From contig JADHYV010000058.1 in the NCBI GenBank assembly GCA_027604705.1, forward strand, positions 1 to 64,000: DNA of 64,000 nucleotides. The letters run 5' to 3'. The notes beneath the pieces are model-generated. The model ran no database searches. It saw only the letters and a program-made list of their open reading frames with translations, and was not told the DNA's origin. The stretch is from Allomyces arbusculus (lineage: Eukaryota; Blastocladiomycota; Blastocladiomycetes; Blastocladiales; Blastocladiaceae). The number at the start of each line of letters is the position of its first letter. Position 1 is the first letter of the stretch. Below, piece by piece: positions 20,723 through 32,567 of this stretch. The translations under genes and the position numbers were made by a program.

Positions 20723-23642
20723 ATGGTCTCCCCACCGACGACGCCCGACGTCACCAGCACGCCGACCCCTGCCCCGCCGGCACCCGCAGCTGTCACGTCA
20801 ACCTCCCCCTCGCCAAGCCGTCATGATCAGCTGCCGCCGCCAGTCTGCACCCGCGTTCACGCAGACCATCTCCAATCCACGACCACCTCGCCCAATCACC
20901 GCGTATCGTTTGCCGCGACCGATTCCGTCAGCGATCTCGCGGCCAGCGCAAGCTCTCGTGGCCCTGCTCGACCCTTTGGTGCCGCACCCGTCTCGCTGCC
21001 CGCAACTGCAGGCGCCGCATCGTCGGTCCCAGTCGGTACTTTGCGCACGCGGCTCCTGTCGAGCGGGAGCACGGCTTCGTCGGCGGCGGCATCCTTCCGC
21101 ACGCCGCGATCGGCGGGACCACCGGCGTGGGCCGGATCGTCGGCCAGCATCATGAGCAGCGCAGGTGGTGCCGACCCCAATGGTAGCAGCACGCACTCGG
21201 GCGCACCCCCACGGTCCGCGTCGCCGACACGGCTGCTGATGCGCGGCTCCGGCGCGTCGGGCAGTCTGGGCAACCTGCTCTCGCTACGGTCGCCGCGACG
21301 TGATGGCAGCGAGCGCAGCCTCGGGTCGACCGACACGCGCGCGTCGCGGCTCGAGCTAACAAGCGAAGGTGCGGCCCGACTACCCTGGCCACCAATGGAA
21401 GAAACGGATTGGCTGACGGTTCTGGCATTTGTAGAGCGTGCCGATTTTGTGGAGTGGTACGCGAACGTACTCTCCGAGCTCAAGGACCCGTTCCCGGGTG
21501 CGCCGCCACCACACGACCAGACCGACGCCCATCCAGCGCAGGAAGTAGACGATGGGCTTGCGCGCTCGCTTCTCGGTCCACCGTCGATGACGTTACGCGA
21601 TGCGCTGTGTACGGCTCGCACGCATCTCGAGGCCCCGCCTGCATCCCCCACTACGTCAGCAGCAGTAGCCCCTGCTCCGCCATCCATGGATGACGTCGAG
21701 GCCCTGACGCTCGACGTCGACCGTGCGCTCCTCTCCCCAAATCGCGACGACGACGACGAATCGACAATCACATCCGTGACCGCTCACCTGGCCGACCTGC
21801 TCATAAACGGCGCCGCACCCCCGGCTCCCCCCGCGGGACTCGCGAAACCGTCCTCTCCACTCCGCACGCGCGCGCACCAGGACCTGACCGACGACCAGAT
21901 TCTGCGCCTGCTCATAACGCACCGCGCGTACCTTGCGCCGTCGATCCTGCTGCGCACGCTCACGACGGCCTTCCTCGACCCGCCCACGACCGACCGGCAA
22001 CTGCAGACGGTCGTGCGGCGCAATATCGAACGTATATTACGCGCCTGGATCAATCACCTCTATGACGACCTCGTGCTCGACCACGCCGTGCCGTTCCTGA
22101 CAAAGTTTGCCGACCATCTCGAGTCGCTCGTTGACGGGGCGCACGCTGACGACGGGACTTGTCACCGCGTCGGGTGTGGGCTCGCGGCGCTTTTGCAGCT
22201 GAAACGGCAGTCGACACTGATTGGCCGGTTACGCAACTTGTCGCGGCCGGCCACGGCCCCGTCGACTCTGTCGCCGACCAAGTCCCCCACCAGCGGCCGC
22301 GCGAAAGCGCATGTTCTCGAACAATTTGCCGACTCAGGCGACGTCGCGCACGCGGCCGACTTGATTACACGGTGCGACCGCGCCGCTGTCTCTGCCCTGA
22401 GCGTCCCGGTGATCGATGCGTTTGTGCGCGGCCAATCGGCGCGGCTCACGCCGGCGCACGCGCTCATCGCGCCGATTCGAGAGTACTTGCAACTGTCGAC
22501 GGGCCTGTTCCATTGGGCGTTGGGAGTCCTCGAGGGGGCACCGACGACGCGCCGACGGATTGCGGCGCTCAAGCTGGTCCTGAAACTCGCAACGGCATTG
22601 CGCGAGCGCGGGGATTGGAATGGCGCCGTGGTGGTCGGTGCCGCGGCGGTGCACCCGTGGTGCATGTTCCAGCGGGTCGTCTGGGAGGTACGATGCCGGA
22701 TCTGGTCGTTGATCTGTGGCTGCAAGCTTCGCTGACGAACGGCGCCCCAACCATGTAGGGCATGTCGGCCAAGTACATCAGCATGGCGCGCGAAATCCTG
22801 GGCCTGATCGACGCGGCCGGCCGGTACTCCAACTACTTCGACGCACTGGAGGACCCTGGCGACGGCAACGGCAGCAGCGGCACGCACGCGCCGATCCCCT
22901 GTGTGGGTGGGTTCGCATCCGTTGTGCCCTCCTCTCCCCGATTCTCCTTAAACTCAACCCACTGATTCATCATCACGCGCTTGGCCCCCTAGTCATCCAT
23001 ATCCTCGTTGCGATGCACCTCGTCACCGAAGCGACCACGCCCGACGCTGTCGACCCTTGGATGGACGTGTACCAACCTCTCCTCGCTGCCGCGGCCGCAT
23101 CAGCCACGACCGCATCCACTCCTTCGCCATCTCCCGCAGCGCCCACGTCGGCCGATACCGTCGCTTACCTCTCCACCGTGCGCGCATTTAATCCGCACGC
23201 CGCATGGGCACGAGACGTCCGCCTTACAACCCCCGACGAGCTCGACGCGTTCATTACCGCGACTACCGCGACTCCCGGCGGCGGCGGGAGTCCACGCCGC
23301 GGGAGTGCCGGAAACAGTGGCGGGTTGCTCAAGTCATTGTCGGGATCGGTCGCGCACCTGTTGGGTGCGAGCAGTGCGTCGCGCAAGCATGCTGCAGCCG
23401 CCGCGGCCACGACGGCGTCGGTCGCGGCAGGGTTGGCGCCGCACGCGGGCGCGTCGGCCGAGTCGGATCATTCGAACGACGCGCCGCGCGGAACAACGTG
23501 GGACGCAGACGCGGTGTTCGGGTTGGGCGATGTGCTGGTCCCGAGTTCGCCTTTGTCGATCGGCGCGCTCGAGGCGGCAGTGAGTGGACTGGTTGTGGAG
23601 GAGACGGTGGAGGAGGAGGGGGAGGAGAGGGGGAGAGACTAG
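20723..23642 (+). CDS. Ras guanine-nucleotide exchange factor (CDC25-homology RasGEF)
   Basis: Predicted activator of a Ras-family GTPase, 920 aa from exons 20723-22687, 22759-22906 and 22993-23642. The first about 215 residues are Ser/Ala/Pro-rich. A RasGEF_N-like helical module begins near residue 388 (DDQILRLLITHRAYL). The CDC25 catalytic domain runs from about 545 to 720: a conserved segment LVLKLATALRERGDWNGA, then FQRVVWE, the exon-2 segment SAKYISMAREIL with the YSNYFDALED helix, and the split motif IPC-VVIHILVAMHL (family equivalent: PCIPFLGxYLxDL). Both introns fall inside the catalytic domain and splicing restores the canonical order. A Gly/Ala-rich, then acidic tail follows. Which Ras is targeted is unknown. 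Confidence 0.85.
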
Positions 23643-24411
23643 CGCAAAGGAGGGAATAAGAGCTGCTGGGTCTGGTGTGTCGGTTGGGTGGAAGGTGAGT
23701 GGGCCAGTTGCGTGCCAAGCGGGTCAAGGTTACCACGTTCACCAAGTGACCCCTTGCCAGATGGGTCGGGGTGTAACTGACCAGGTGGCCAGAGCGACGT
23801 GGAAATGGATCGTGACGCTCTCTCACCAACCTTAACAGATAGAAGTGTTGAGTGGCTCCGTGCTATGAACGTGTCTGTGACCAAGCTGTCGAGGGACTAC
23901 GGCAACGATTCACGCACGGTCAAGTCAAGCGAGCTGGTCGCATGGGAAGGTTGCCAGGGCCCGATTTTGTGGTCGTGGCTTCGACCGAGGAGGACTCGAG
24001 TATTCGGCAGTGGCTCGGGGTGGGGGGGCAGTTGATGAGGTGATGAGTAAAGATGAAGATCAATGAACATAGTAAGAGCAGCCGGACACTTGAATATGGA
24101 ATAACCACCACGCATGCTCTTCTCTTGAAATGGTGGGCAACTTTTGGGGCTCTTCGACGACACGGGTGACAAGACAATTTCGTTCCGAGGTGCAAAAATT
24201 CATGCATCGTCCTTTCACATCTTATGGCAGTACAAATTTCCCGTTGGACAACACATGCACGAAAACGACAGGACCACAAAGACACAGTATGCCCATGAAA
24301 CGACATGAAACGACACGACGATGGTATATACAGCCAGAACGCAAGCACTCACGCAAGCAGGAAACGGTTTCACGACATGATCTCTTCGCGCCTATTCGCG
24401 CTAATTCACGC
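23643..24411. other. Convergent 3' flanks, no gene seen
   Basis: This gap lies between the RasGEF and PhoD-like gene ends. Small open frames have no features; nothing else was noticed. Confidence 0.45.
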
Positions 24412-26353
24412 TCACGCGCTGGCGCCAGTGTCATCGTCACCGCCGCCAACCGGCTCCGACCATGGCGGCACGGTCGGATACACGAGTTTGAGCTCCGACG
24501 ACCCAGACTCGACTTCCAGGACGGCGCCCAGCGACTCGGCGCCGCCCTCCTTCTTGGTGACGTCCTCGACATACCAATACTCGGCACGAATTCGTTGTTT
24601 TGTGACCTTGACAAGAATGTACCCGTGCTGGGCCAAGTCGATCCACTTGGCGCCATGATTGACGCGCCGCACCAGTACGATTCCGGCCTGGTTGCGCGCC
24701 ATAGATCGCAAAGCCGGCGTGCGCGCCGTGACGGGCGGGCCCGCAAACTCAACTGCAGCCGTACGGTTCCCCACCGGAATTTCCGACGCGACCGACCCTT
24801 GGTAGTCGCCCGAGAGCATGACCGTGTTCGGCTTGCGCGCCGCAGCGGCGAGCACCGCGTCGCGCGTCACCGGGTACCCGACCCACGCGTGCGCGGCGGC
24901 ACCGGCCTGCTTGAAGAGCACATCGACAACGGGCGCGAGCATGACCTGGTTCGCGAGCACGCGCCAGTTCGCCTTGGATTTGCGCAGCTTGTTGGTCACC
25001 CACTGCAGCTGCCGGTCCGTGACGAGTTTCGCGCCCGGCGACCCCGGTTGCTCGCGCCCTTCAATCCGCGTGTCCATGAGCACCAAGTCCACCAACTGGC
25101 CAATCTGAAACGTGCGGTAAATCTCGTAGAGCCCCTTTTCCACCTTGTTGGCCGCGCGCGTCGCCGTGTACTCGTGCCATGCGCGAGCTGCGGCGTACTT
25201 GCGCGCCGACCAGTCACCGTGCAGGAGCGGGTGGTGTGCACGCGCACCGCCGCTAAATGCGCGGCCCGAAAACTCGTGGTCGTCCCAGAGACTCACCATG
25301 GCGTGTGCGGCACGCAAGTGCATCATGTCGGCGTCGGACGCGTACTGCGCGTACCGACAGCGGTAGTCGTCGAGTTGCACGAGGTCGTGCCGCGGGGACG
25401 GGACGCGGTCGGACGCGATGAGGCCGTTTGCTTCTGGAAATGTGTTTTGCAGGGTGAGATCCGCCTCGGCGGGCAGTCCCAATTGAAAAGCCAAAGGTGA
25501 GCGTACCTTTTGGCCCCTTTTCGTGCAGTAAGTTGCCGAGCGCCAAGACCAGGTCCACGTCGCTGCGTTCCGCGACGCGGCGGTAGACGTGGAAGTAGCC
25601 CTTTTGCATGTTTGCGCCCGAGACGACGGCAAACGTGACTTCGTTCACGTCGGCACCCGGTTCCGGTAGCGTGCGCGTCTTGCCAATCGGCGACATGGAT
25701 CCGGCCACGACAAACCGATAATAGTAGTTCGTCAATGGCTGCAGGCCCGAAACATCAACCTTGACAGTCCAGTCAGTTGAGGAACTGACGGCCACGGTCC
25801 CGGACTTAATGACCACGTCAAACGCCGGGTGTACGCTCACTTCCCACTTGATCGAGAGCGGCGTGAGCAGGTCGATCTCGACGTCGGGCGTGATCTTGGT
25901 CCAAAGAATGACGGACCGCGCGAGCGGGTCTGTTTGCAAACAAGGCAACATGAGTTTCTGTGTTTGTTCATCGTGCAACCAAACCGTTTCGGCAAAAACA
26001 TCCGCACCCCCTGATGCAACGCCGTGTCGAAACGACGCTGTCCGGACCGTTTTGTCGAAATCGCCGCGCAAGGGCCGGAACGACGGGTGCGGCCCGTAAT
26101 TATCGCCGACGTGGCCCGACATCATGGCGCCGTAATACATGTAGACCACAATGCCGACGCACAGCGACATGGTCACGAAGAGAGCAAGCAAGCGGGTCCA
26201 TGTTGGCGGGTTGTCGACAAACAGGCTGCTGCGGCGCCGCAACGTCTTGCCGCGACGCTCTGCGGTCGCATCGTCGATCGAGCTCTTGGTCGAGCTGCTC
26301 GTCGCACTCGATGATGCCACGCAGGCAACGTCGTCGTCGGTTCGTGCGGTCAT
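24412..26353 (-). CDS. Membrane-anchored PhoD-like phosphatase homologue, probable pseudoenzyme
   Basis: 596 aa from exons 26353-26008, 25929-25507 and 25433-24412. A single membrane segment (about 54-74) after an Arg-rich stretch makes it a type II membrane protein. The PhoD N-terminal domain starts at FRHGVASG-DPLARSVILWT (about 110-126), and the metallophosphatase domain retains WDDHE (306-310) and the overall order. However, three positions that bind metal in PhoD enzymes differ: the Cys of the SC-x-N turn is Gly220, the Asp of the LGDYIYEY motif is Asn248 (LGNLLHEK), and the His of GDxHG is Gln468 (GDYQGS). The downstream paralogue at 26780-28784 keeps all three. Catalysis is therefore doubtful; a binding or regulatory role is possible. 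Confidence 0.87.
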
Positions 26354-26779
26354 TGATTCTTCCCGTTCAATTTGCAGTCGAAAATAGTTGGCCGGTCCCG
26401 TCTCGAGCACAAAGCGCCCAAACGAGCAAAATGCGAGAAGTTGCTTCAATCGTGGCTTGTTTTACTGTTGCTGTGCTGAGCGTGGCGGTGCCGAAATGCG
26501 AACAGCCGTGCTTGAGCTGGCCGGAGCCGGCCGGCAACACCGCAGATGCAAGCTGCAGCGAGGACGCGGTCACGCCCAACTCACGTTTGTCCCTCCACTC
26601 TTCGGTTCTGGTCATACGGCCACAGCTACCTACCACAAATTCGATCTGGGAAGACTGTGCGGTGCTCGTGCAGAGGTGGAGAACACAGCGAAGAAAATGA
26701 GCAAGAAAATGCCGTTCTAGCTGTAATGATATGAAGAGCCTCAACAAACCCCGCCATCATTCGCTCTCCAGCACTGCCT
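26354..26779. promoter_or_regulatory. Gap between tandem PhoD-like genes
   Basis: 426 bp separate the stop of the secreted PhoD copy from the ATG of the membrane-anchored copy on the same strand. It should carry the promoter of the latter; no TATA box was seen. Confidence 0.4.
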
Positions 26780-28784
26780 CTACTGCACCGTCGTGATCCG
26801 GTTCGACCCGCTCGCCGTCTCGAGCACCGCCGCAACAGCCGTCGCGCCACCATCCAGCGTCTTGACGCTCTTCACGTACGTGTACTCGACGCGCACTTTC
26901 GCGGGAGAGATAGCCACAAACATGTACCCGTGGCGGTACAAGTCGATCCACTTGGCCGACGGGTTCGCGAGCCCCAAGACCGGCTTAGCGAGCCCGTTCA
27001 AGATGGCTGAATCCTGCGCCGGCGACGCCGACGTGATCGAGGGACCGACAAATTCGGTCATGACCGACGGCGCATTGGTCTTGACCTTGCCGGACCCATC
27101 AGCGGGAATGTCCGACGCAACGGACCCGTGGAAGTCGCCCGTGAGCATGACCGTGTTGCTGATCTTGTTCTTAGCGAGCACGTCGAGCAGGCCCTGGCGC
27201 GGCCCCGGGTACCCGACCCATGCGTCGGCCGTGATCGGGAGCTCCCAGGCAAACAGCTACGCGTTTGATTTGCGTATGTTAGTTGCTGGTCGATCTTGTC
27301 CACCCGACTGATGCACAGCCACATGAGGAAAACGGACCTTTTCAGGCAGCGTCGCAAACATGACCTGGTTCCCAATAATGCGCCACTTGGCCTTGGACGA
27401 CTTCAAGCTCCCGTAGAGCCACTGCTCCTGCGCGGCACCCATAATCTGGCGCGACGCTCTGTCGCCCTTGGCCTGCTCGGCGCGCCCGTCGATACGCGTG
27501 TCGAGCATGATCAGGTCGACCAAGTTGCCAATCTGGAACGACCGGTAGACGCGGTACTCATCGCCGACAGCCTGCGACGGGCGAATCGGAATGTTCTCGT
27601 GGAAAGCGCGCATACCCGCGAGCTTGCGTGGACCCCAAGGGCCGTCGCGCTTGTCGTCCTGGTCCACGGCCCCACCGACCCACGCGTTGTCGGCAAACTC
27701 GTGATCGTCCCAGACGACAATCCAGGGCTTTTGCGCGTGCAGAAGCTGCAGCTGCGGGTCCGACTTGTACTGGCCATAACGCATGCGGTAGTCGGTGATG
27801 TTGCTGATCACCTTGGCCGGCACCGGGTCGCGCGACGCCGGCATCGCACCGCCAACGGGCTTGTAGCCTGGCAGATCGTACTCGTAGATGTAGCTATTTG
27901 CGAAACCGGTCAGATAATTGGGTTAAAGATCACGAACGGTCACAATGAGCGAGGGGTGGGGAGGCGTCCCCCACTCTGAAGTCCAAATACGTACTCGCCC
28001 AAGGCCAACACAAAGTCGACGTCGTTGCGCTTGGCGATCGCCTCGTAGGCATGGAAGTACCCGTGCGGCATGTTGGAGCACGAAACGACCGCCATGTTGA
28101 GCGACGCAAGGTCGGCCGTGTTGCTGACGAGTGTCTTGGTGCGGCCGACGGGAGAGACCTGGTCGTCGACCGTGAAACGGTAATAGTAGGAGGTCGCGGG
28201 GTTCAGGCCCTGCACGTCGACCTTGACCTGATCGCCGCATGATTATCATGTCGCGAAAACCGGGTGGTGAGTGTCAGCTTTTTCCATCCAACACAACAGG
28301 GCGCCCGAAAACTGCAGCAAGCTGAAGCACGAACCGAATAGCCGACATCGTCCGACGTGACGACCGCGCCCTGCTTGACGATCGCCGAGAACCCGGCATC
28401 CGTCGCGACCTGGTACTGCACCGTGACAGGCGCGTTGGCCGTCGTCGGGGTGACGCGCGTCAAAATAATCACGGCGTTCTCGAGCGGATCGCCCGAGGCG
28501 ACGCCGTGCAAGAACTTGGCCGCCGGACCACCGGCTTCCAGCTTGGGCGCCGGCTTGAGCAGCTTCGCCTTGTGGTGCGCGCTGAGCGGCACGGCCAGCT
28601 TCGGCACGTTCGCGTAAGGCGACTTGAACGCTAGATTATCGTCGTACCGCGCGACGAGCGTGTCGCGCGAAATTTTGCTTGCAGCAAAGGACGGCGCGGC
28701 AAACTCGACGGCGTGCGTGGACGTGGCGAGGACGAGGAGCACAGCCGCGGCCGAGACGGCGAGCAGGTGGTGAATGGCCGGCAT
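26780..28784 (-). CDS. Secreted PhoD-like alkaline phosphatase/phosphodiesterase
   Basis: 571 aa from exons 28784-28335, 28227-27995, 27893-27338 and 27256-26780. Residues 1-25 are a signal peptide (LAVSAAAVLLVLATSTHA). The PhoD N-terminal domain includes FLHGVASGDPLENAVIILT. The catalytic domain keeps Cys200 (VVSCSN), Asp228 and Tyr231 (LGDYIYEY), WDDHE (289-293) and His456 (GDFHGS), the set that binds iron and calcium in characterised PhoD. Splicing is convincing: LG-D-YIYEY is only complete after joining exons 2 and 3. The first donor is GTTCGT, the third GTCCGT. The enzyme should hydrolyse phosphomonoesters or diesters outside the cell or in an acidic compartment for phosphate scavenging. 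It is a tandem paralogue of the gene at 24412-26353. Confidence 0.92.
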
Positions 28785-28930
28785 GGTTGCGGGACTTGCT
28801 CGGCGCGTGTACGTGAAGAGCGATGTGAGAGGAACAGCACGCGTCTATGAAGAGTGTTGAAGACTGTCGAGCGGCCCGCGCTTGACTCGGCCCGTCGAAT
28901 GATCCAAAGGAGGTGCGGGGGAAGCGTAGC

Positions 28931-28936
28931 TTTTAT
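28931..28936 (-). promoter_or_regulatory. TATA-like element of the secreted PhoD gene
   Basis: The minus strand reads GATAAAAG here, about 147 bp upstream of the ATG at 28784. Confidence 0.4.
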
Positions 28937-30005
28937 CCCTGCCGTGATCAGGCTGTGGTTCCAGGTCGCGACCGTGATCCAGTCAACGTGGGCCAGAACA
29001 CGACCACGTACACGCCATCCATACAAGCGCGCATGTGTTGTGCGCCCTGGATCCACGGCCGATCATTTCCGGCGGCAGTTCTGATTTTGCCCTCTCAGCG
29101 ACATTGCAACGTTTGTGCAGGCCGTCACCGAAAGAGTTGAGACCATGCGCCTGTGTTTGTTCTGGTGACGGCCGTGAGGCCTCTCTTGAGGTGGCGACAT
29201 GTGGCGACACACGTCGCTGTTCCGGCACAATCGCAAACAAATTAGACCGTTCTTGGTCGTGGAACGTGGGATTTGCTGGCGCGTGCCCAACTCCAATTTC
29301 GAGCACGCGCGTGCCTGTGACGAGCAGATACGCGATGGCCCGGTTGATAGTTGAAAAGGATTGATCATTGCTGATCAACAAAAAGCTCTTGATCGTGCGC
29401 TTGCCATGCTCTTGTTGTCTTTCCAAAGACCTCAAACATTCACAACGACTTTGGGCGAAGCCGGCACACGCGCGCTGGTTGGCCTCATGACGCCGCCACT
29501 GTTCAGTGTACGCCGAAGTGTTGCTGCTGCTGGAGATGAAACAAAGAGGCCATACTTTTGGTTCCGCATGCCGTCACCTGGCACCCAACATGCGTGTGCG
29601 CGTGTTTGCAGAGAGAGGGAGATCCTGCCGCAGAACGTGTGCGCGACGAACACCTACATCCTGTTGTGATCGTGTTCCTCCACTTCTTGCCGCGCAACGG
29701 CCGGTTCTTTGGCGGGGCCGGTTTGGATGCCGGTGTTGAATTTCTCCGCGGATGAGCCGAACCGTTCCGCTGCTATTGAATGGCCCGTCGGCCGAGTTCG
29801 ATTTGTCGCGTTGGCCTGCAACCGACAAGCACGTTTGTTGTTGGCTTTGGTTCCGCGGACATGCTTTTGGCGTGCACGGAGTCATGAAGATCAGATCGCG
29901 AACGTGACATGGCGACTGCTTGTGATTTGCGTGTAACTGCTCGATGTTAAGATTACGACCTGGTGCTTCTAGCTTGCTCAGTAACCTCTTTGTGTAGCAT
30001 ACAAT

Positions 30006-30070
30006 TGATGCTTGGGTTTGATGCTTGCGCTTGATGCTTCTGACTGATACTTGTGACTGATGCTTGTGAT
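30006..30070. repeat. 13-bp minisatellite, five units
   Basis: Five contiguous 13-bp units of the form TGATGCTTGNGNY follow one another without a gap; units differ at two to four positions. It lies in an intergenic gap with no visible role. Confidence 0.85.
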
Positions 30071-30482
30071 CTCGAAAGTAAGGTGTTGCCTGCGTTTGCT
30101 GCCATTTCTCTGCATGCCAGATGACACGGCGATGTCATGGATGATGGGAAACATGCACAGCATCATTGCGGACGAATCCTGCTTGTAACAAATGCGCGAC
30201 CGTCATCAACATCAGTCAATTAATTCTACTTCATTCCCATGAGACTATGATACAGCGGAAAGTATGGCCACGACCGGGGAATCAGGAGGGACGGGTTGGG
30301 GAAACAACAAGAATGAAAAAAAACGAGCGAGCAGGCCCGTCACGACGAGCGCGTGCGACCGGGCCTAACAAAGAGCGAACACGGCGAAGCTTCCCCCGGC
30401 CGAGCATTCCCATTTGAACGACCAAACCCGCAGGTCGCGCGCGCGGACGCGAGCGACCGCGTCGGCGACCAGCGAGTCGCAT

Positions 30483-31634
30483 TCAATGGCTCGATGCCAT
30501 GCCCGTCGCCGCGCCCTGACTTGCGGGCGGTGCGTCGGCAATCGCCGCCTTGGCTGACGACGGCTTGCGCCAGTCGTGCGATTCGACGTGGTGCACCTTG
30601 CGAAGATCGTCGACGTGCGCCTCGATGCAATCCGCGAAGAAGTGGTTCGAGTCGCGGTGCACGGCCTCGTCGGCGCGCACGGCCAAGACGACGTCGCGCA
30701 ACTTCGCGTCCTTAGGCAAATTCCAGTACTCGATCGCAATTTCGGGCGCCGGCAAGTTGTTGATCCGGCCGGCATCAATCTCCTTCAAGAAAGCCGTGTA
30801 CGAAATGATCGCTTCTTCTTCGAGGTAACCGACGACGCGGTGCGCCGTCTTGGGCGAGGCCAGGTAGAGCGCAAAGAAGGCGTTAAAGAAGACGCCTTGC
30901 ACGGCCGTGACAAGCATGCGTTCCCAGAGCACCGGTTGCGAGATCTTCATGAACGTCATCAAGTGCATGCGCTCGTTCTCGGCCTCGTGCAGCAGGTGCG
31001 AGATCCACCCGCCGTCATGCTGCAGCTTGCGCAGCGAGCGCAGGTGACGCGTCATGCCGCCGACCATGCCGGGGACGGCCGCGACCGTTTCGAGCATGAC
31101 CGCGCGATGGATGTACTTTTTGCGGAAGAACATGTCTAGTCGGTGGAGAGCAAGGGCGCACCGTCAGTCTCGGCATTTTTCGTTCGACGCATCGCAGAGG
31201 CTGCGGGCAAATGGTCAGTATGTACCTGCTGGCACGCGCAACCACTTGACGACGCGCAGCGCAATCTTGTCACGCAAGTCGACGGGCTCGCGGTGCTTGT
31301 CGAGCCCGATATCGAGCGTCTCGAGCAGCTGCGGGGTGACGGGGTGCAGAAACTCGTCCCGCATCGGCTGCGGGTGGATCTCGGGCATGTCGGGCACTTC
31401 CTTGATCAGGTCGGCGCCGTTGGTGCCGTTGCCCGTGTTTCTGGCGGTGCTCCAGGCACGCCGCGCGGGCGTGGTCGCATGGTGCGTCTTGGCGATGAGC
31501 ACGGTCGGCGCAAGCAGCGCCGGCCGAATGAGCAGGAGGTGCGCCGTCGTCGTTGGCGCGGTGCCGCGCACGGCGGCGGCGGCAGCAACGGTCCAGGTCG
31601 TGGCCGTAAGTGTGCGCGAAAGAGTGGAGTACAT
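30483..31634 (-). CDS. Alternative oxidase (AOX)
   Basis: Mitochondrial inner-membrane ubiquinol oxidase that bypasses complexes III and IV and reduces oxygen to water without proton pumping. 353 aa from exons 31634-31226 and 31135-30483; the 90-nt intron splits the family motif so that LRVPA joins DMFFRKKY. The N terminus is a Ser/Thr/Arg-rich mitochondrial presequence. All six di-iron ligands are present: Glu152 ([11 protein letters not shown]), Glu191 and His194 (NERMH), Glu243 (YLEEEAI), Glu293 and His296 (RADEAVH). Length matches fungal AOX. A perfect TATA box lies about 60 bp upstream of the ATG, which fits an inducible gene. It is the third co-oriented gene after the two PhoD homologues. 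Confidence 0.96.
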
Positions 31635-32567
31635 GGTGCTGGTAGGGGTGGAGTCGAAGACGAATGTGGAGAAGAGGGGACGGGGCCGCGCTCGCATTTA
31701 TACGTCGAGCGAACGTGGGGGGACGGTGGGAGACCGTCGCACAGCAGACTGCGGCAGCTAGACACATCAACATCAACATCAACACGCGCGCTGGTGCACA
31801 GCGCGGATACTATCGGGCGTCGCATGCGCTGTTGTTGATCTTGTCCCTGCTGGCTGGTCCGCCGAGATTTGGCGCTCCCTGTCGTGGCGCACAGCTCGTG
31901 GTTCGAGGCGCGATGTTGACCAGCGCGCCGCGTCCGCGTCTCCCTGAGCGCGCGCCTGGCGTGCCCCCCGCCTTGTCCGCGGCGGAAGTCGCCGCTGGCG
32001 GGTTGGCGGTTGATTTACGCGAGCTGGCATGTTGACCACTGCACCAGAAGGCGGCGTCTGTGTGCCGCAGGGGGGGGGGGGGGATGCGCATCAACATGCA
32101 GGGCCGGCGGGGGCGCCCGCATCAACAAGGGTTTGGCCACGCCGTCGCCGTTCTGTCCCTTCTCTGGTTTGCTTGGTCCCTTCTGCGTGTGTTGCTGACT
32201 GTCGGTTGTTGATTTGTGTGCTGGCGACGTTCGGGCGGCGTCGGGCAGCGGTGCGGTCGGCGAGTCGCGGCGCGGTGCGGGGCAAACCGCCCGACGCGAC
32301 CCCGTCCAACGTGGTTCTCACGTGCCTGTGCTTAAATACATGCACGTCCCTCAGCCTGGAGATCAACACACCAGACCTCCCTCTGGCATGCCTGCGTCCG
32401 ACAAGGAACACCGCACCACGGCTTGCTCGACCTCCTCGCTCGCGCGGGATGGCCGGCGGCGGCCACCCCAGAGTCGGCCGTGCTCCTGTCAACGACGACA
32501 AGGCTTGATTGTGACAAGACCAAACAAGGCACTTTCAACTTTGATAGACAACGGCCCGTCCCGATCT
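31635..32567. other. AOX upstream region, no gene seen
   Basis: The left end is the AOX promoter. A CATCAA triplicate (31765-31785), a run of 14 G (32070-32083) and several GTTGACCA/TGGTGCAC-like short inverted matches are present. No open frame has a recognisable product. Confidence 0.4.
31696..31702 (-). promoter_or_regulatory. TATA box of AOX
   Basis: The minus strand reads GTATAAATG, placing a perfect TATAAAT about 60 bp upstream of the AOX start codon. Confidence 0.6.

Larger units (their letters stand above)
28785..30482. other. 1.7-kb region without a supported gene
   Basis: Open frames are short and featureless. The left end holds the promoter of the secreted PhoD gene (TATA-like element listed); a 13-bp minisatellite lies near 30.0 kb. 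The right end is the 3' flank of the AOX gene. Confidence 0.45.

Noticed and set aside
31765-31930. GCGCGCTGGT/ACCAGCGCGC inverted match upstream of AOX
   Set aside because: Only about 10 bp with over 100 bp between arms; expected by chance in GC-rich DNA.
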